Shown: piece after piece, positions 21,834 through 23,201 of the stretch
How the letters are laid out: each line of letters begins with the position of its first letter
Position numbering within the stretch: position 1 is the stretch's first letter
NCBI GenBank assembly: GCA_959606905.1
Contig: CAUHML010000045.1
Span: forward strand, 1-23,201
DNA: 23,201 nucleotides
From: an uncultured Bacteroides sp.
Lineage (GTDB): Bacteria > Bacteroidota > Bacteroidia > Bacteroidales > Bacteroidaceae
Direction: 5' to 3'
Made by a program: the position numbers and the translations under genes
Notes under the pieces: model-generated
What the model saw: only the letters and a program-made list of their open reading frames with translations
The model's database searches: none
What the model was told of the DNA's origin: nothing

Positions 21834-22667
21834 CTATTCTATCTTCTCAAACGGAAAAGCATGAAGATAACTAACCGCCACCGTCATATTACCAAAAGCG
21901 AATACCAGCCGGGTATTGCGATGCAGGCGCATGATACAACCCTCCTTACCTTGGAAGACACCACCGGTAATACGGATTTTCTGCTTTTTCTGAAGATAAT
22001 CCTCCAAAGGGCGATTCATCAGTTCGATGTTATAGGGCATGGATTCGTACAAATAGATGAATTCCTCCATCTGGCGTTGAGGGATGACTGCCGCACGGTG
22101 CGTATTATAGTCCGTCACCAAATACTGACGAGGAAGCATGGCGGACAGAATGAGTTCCAACTGCTGCAAGGGAGCGCAGACAAACAACCAGCCGTTGCCC
22201 ACGATTTCCTTCTCGTCCGTCAAAGCATTCAACTTTTGGGCGGAACCGGTGGCAAAGGCCTCTTTCACCACCCGGACGGAATCACGACGGGCGATATATT
22301 CTTCTTTAGTATAGCCGCACTGCTCGAAACGTTTTTTATGGTCGGTCGTAGTGTAAGAAAACACTTTAAAACAAAAATATTTCTCCTCTACGACACCTGA
22401 TGGAGTACGAAACTTTACGGCTTTCCTGCCACTAAAGACTCCGATGTAGCGTTTCAATTCTTTGTTGGAAAGATACAGGTAATACCAATTGACTTCAGGG
22501 TGTTCTTTTCCTATTCCCGCCAATGGCATGATTCCTTCATTTGACCCCGGGTCTGAGACGGAAGCGATTGAACTGCAGAGCAGTAACTTAGGCGCCTCGC
22601 TCGTTATGTTTTGATCACTGAGAGGGAGCGCTTCGGATATAGGCTCCACAGGATTGTTTAGTTCCAT
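21834..22667 (-). CDS. UpxY-family NusG-like transcription antiterminator
   Basis: 277 residues from ATG 22667. The C-terminal KOW domain (about 228-277) reads QKIRITGGVFQGKEGCIMRL and ends FGNMTVAVSYLHAFPFEKIE. Before it, NGWLFVCAPLQQLELILSAM then LPRQYLVTDYNTHRAAVIPQ and RQMEEFIYLYES resemble the NusG N-terminal domain as found in UpxY proteins (IP..QM..FI). It is about 100 residues longer than common UpxY proteins, with an N-terminal region (1-60) of low complexity and an insert. UpxY proteins bind RNA polymerase at their own leader and prevent early termination. I prefer 22667 to the upstream ATG 22724 because a terminator hairpin lies between them. No UpxZ gene is seen. Confidence 0.75.
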   Translation of the reverse strand: MELNNPVEPISEALPLSDQNITSEAPKLLLCSSIASVSDPGSNEGIMPLAGIGKEHPEVNWYYLYLSNKELKRYIGVFSGRKAVKFRTPSGVVEEKYFCFKVFSYTTTDHKKRFEQCGYTKEEYIARRDSVRVVKEAFATGSAQKLNALTDEKEIVGNGWLFVCAPLQQLELILSAMLPRQYLVTDYNTHRAAVIPQRQMEEFIYLYESMPYNIELMNRPLEDYLQKKQKIRITGGVFQGKEGCIMRLHRNTRLVFAFGNMTVAVSYLHAFPFEKIE

Positions 22668-22696
22668 CAAAACATCATAATTAAATTTATTTCTAC

Positions 22697-22722
22697 AAAA
22701 AATGAGGCTTAAACAAGCCCTC
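22697..22722 (-). terminator. leader terminator/attenuator before upxY
   Basis: On the minus strand GAGGGCTT, short loop, AAGCCTC, then ATTTTTTG. The stem has seven pairs with one bulged base and is followed by six T. It lies 30 bases before the upxY start codon and after the switch promoter, where UpxY proteins are known to act by antitermination. Confidence 0.6.
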
Positions 22723-22740
22723 AATTTCCTTCTTTATTTT

Positions 22741-22765
22741 GGGGTTCTCTTAGTAAGAGAACCCC
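22741..22765. repeat. palindromic inversion site, left
   Basis: Perfect palindrome with 12-base arms (GGGGTTCTCTTA / TAAGAGAACCCC) around G; with flanking TT/AA the symmetry extends to 29 bases (22739-22767). It is followed by AAGTTTTATTAAA (22766-22778), which also follows the right site in the same orientation. In a minus-strand transcript it would fold as a hairpin near the 5' end. Confidence 0.8.
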
Positions 22766-22875
22766 AAGTTTTATTAAATGCCTGATAATATGGTTTATAG
22801 GAGTGCTTTCGACCTTGATTTTGCAAACAATCGCGAATTTGAAGCCAATTTTGAGGTCTTTTTTTAATGATGATA

Positions 22876-22906
22876 TTTCGATATTAAGGAATTATAGTTA
22901 TCTTTG
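22876..22906 (+). promoter_or_regulatory. promoter inside the invertible segment, facing right
   Basis: TATCTTTG at 22899-22906 is a perfect TAnnTTTG -7 element. TTTC at 22876-22879 lies 19 bases upstream as a 3/4 -33 match. In the present orientation transcription would run into the right palindrome and the weak hairpin at 22982, with no gene behind it. Confidence 0.6.
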
Positions 22907-22915
22907 CAGCGAAAT

Positions 22916-22940
22916 GGGGTTCTCTTACTAAGAGAATCCC
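22916..22940. repeat. palindromic inversion site, right
   Basis: Same palindrome as at 22741 with two changes: the centre is C rather than G, and the right arm is TAAGAGAATCCC (one mismatch in its own symmetry). It is followed by AAGTTTTATTAAA (22941-22953), identical to the sequence after the left site. The 38-base pair of direct copies thus differs at only two bases. Confidence 0.8.
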
Positions 22941-22981
22941 AAGTTTTATTAAACAGTAAAAATGAAAATCTTTTGATTGTC

Positions 22982-23001
22982 AGCCTATTATATCATAGGC
23001 T
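22982..23001 (+). terminator. weak hairpin behind the right-facing promoter
   Basis: AGCCTAT, loop TATATC, ATAGGCT, then TGTTATT. It is nested in a wider pair ATGAAAATCT (22962-22971) / AGATTTTCAT (23029-23038). It could end transcripts from the promoter when the switch is OFF. The remaining bases to 23145 show no ORF. Confidence 0.35.
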
Positions 23002-23145
23002 TGTTATTGCAACTAATTTTCCATATTTAGATTTTCATGATGCAATTTAGGTTGTACCTATTCACAGCTTATAAATAAGTATATTTTAATAAAGTAATAC
23101 ATTAGCAAACGTATATATCTCTTTATGCTTAGGATAATTTGAGAT

Positions 23146-23186
23146 AAAAAAAGAGGAAGCGTCCTCTCCCGAGATTACGCTTCCTC
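23146..23186 (-). terminator. intrinsic terminator of the gene to the right of the window
   Basis: On the minus strand GAGGAAGCGT and ACGCTTCCTC form a perfect 10-pair stem with a 14-base loop, followed by seven T. It insulates the locus from transcription arriving from the right, so the capsule genes depend on the promoter segment to its left. Confidence 0.85.
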
Positions 23187-23201
23187 CATCCATACTAATT
23201 A

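Larger units (their letters stand above)
22741..22940. promoter_or_regulatory. candidate invertible promoter segment
   Basis: Bounded by two 25-base palindromic sites, 22741-22765 and 22916-22940. Each is GGGGTTCTCTTA / TAAGAGAAcCCC around a central G (left) or C (right). Read as inverted repeats they match at 24 of 25 bases, including the centre; as direct repeats only at 23. The 150 bases between hold a Bacteroides promoter pointing right (plus), away from upxY. Inversion would place its -7 element at about 22782-22775 on the minus strand, aimed at upxY. No invertase gene is in the window. Confidence 0.65.

Noticed and set aside
21804..22400. 198-codon plus-strand frame opposite upxY
   Set aside because: It lies antisense to the KOW-containing upxY frame and shows no domain pattern or promoter.
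22667..22724. Upstream ATG for upxY giving 296 residues
   Set aside because: The extra 19 codons are the terminator hairpin and its T-run, which fits a leader better than coding sequence.
1..23201. tRNA or rRNA genes, phage attachment sites, integrase
   Set aside because: I looked for conserved rRNA stretches, tRNA cloverleafs and integrase motifs on both strands and saw none.

Overview
The window comes from a gut Bacteroides or Phocaeicola-type genome. It is a capsular or exopolysaccharide locus that has been cut, patched and interrupted. The assignment rests on an UpxY-type (NusG-like) antiterminator, an EpsG-type polymerase, a WecA-like initiating transferase, a DUF4248 / HU / smalltalk / amidase module, several IS66 transposase remnants, and promoters of the Bacteroides -33 TTTG / -7 TAnnTTTG type.

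The polysaccharide genes all lie on the minus strand and read from right to left. At the right end, a terminator for an unseen upstream gene (23146-23186) is followed by what looks like an invertible promoter, two near-identical palindromic sites at 22741-22765 and 22916-22940 with a promoter between them. In this assembly that promoter points away from the locus, which suggests the OFF state. Next come a leader terminator (22697-22722), the upxY-like gene, a damaged MNT/HEPN nucleotidyltransferase pair, and two IS66 tails. A 3-deoxy-octulosonate cassette follows: kdsA, kpsF/kdsD, and a 433-residue fusion of a CMP-sugar synthetase with an RraA/HMG-aldolase-like domain. A third IS66 tail closes that cassette. 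After it come a Wzx flippase and two tandem DUF115/GT42-like putative glycosyltransferases. One of these two is frameshifted at an A7 tract and ends in the tail of a 2-keto-3-deoxygluconate kinase.

From about 8.1 to 13.6 kb the polarity and base composition change. A GC-rich plus-strand module carries an unknown replication-type protein, a zinc-ribbon/Toprim/RecA-like primase-helicase, a divergent DUF4248 gene, an HU-like protein, a 34-residue smalltalk membrane peptide, a T7-lysozyme-like amidase and a small unknown protein, ending in a clear terminator. It sits in the middle of the capsule genes and separates the upstream (sugar activation and flippase) half from the downstream (assembly) half.

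The minus-strand downstream half (8.25 kb to 1) holds a short HTH-like gene, a 57-residue ORF, an acyltransferase split by one stop codon, GT32, GT2, EpsG/Wzy and two GT4 enzymes. Stubs of another GT4 and of a HigA-like antitoxin lie among them. It ends with the WecA-like initiator, a small membrane protein and the start of a YjbH-like outer-membrane protein.

Read together, the genes suggest a repeat-unit polysaccharide built on undecaprenyl phosphate by a Wzx/Wzy route and containing a CMP-activated 3-deoxy-ulosonic acid (Kdo or a relative). The DUF115/GT42-like enzymes are the best candidates to transfer that sugar. The many fragments (IS66 tails, kdgK tail, GT stub, HigA stub, broken HEPN, split acyltransferase) mark a locus that has exchanged cassettes repeatedly.
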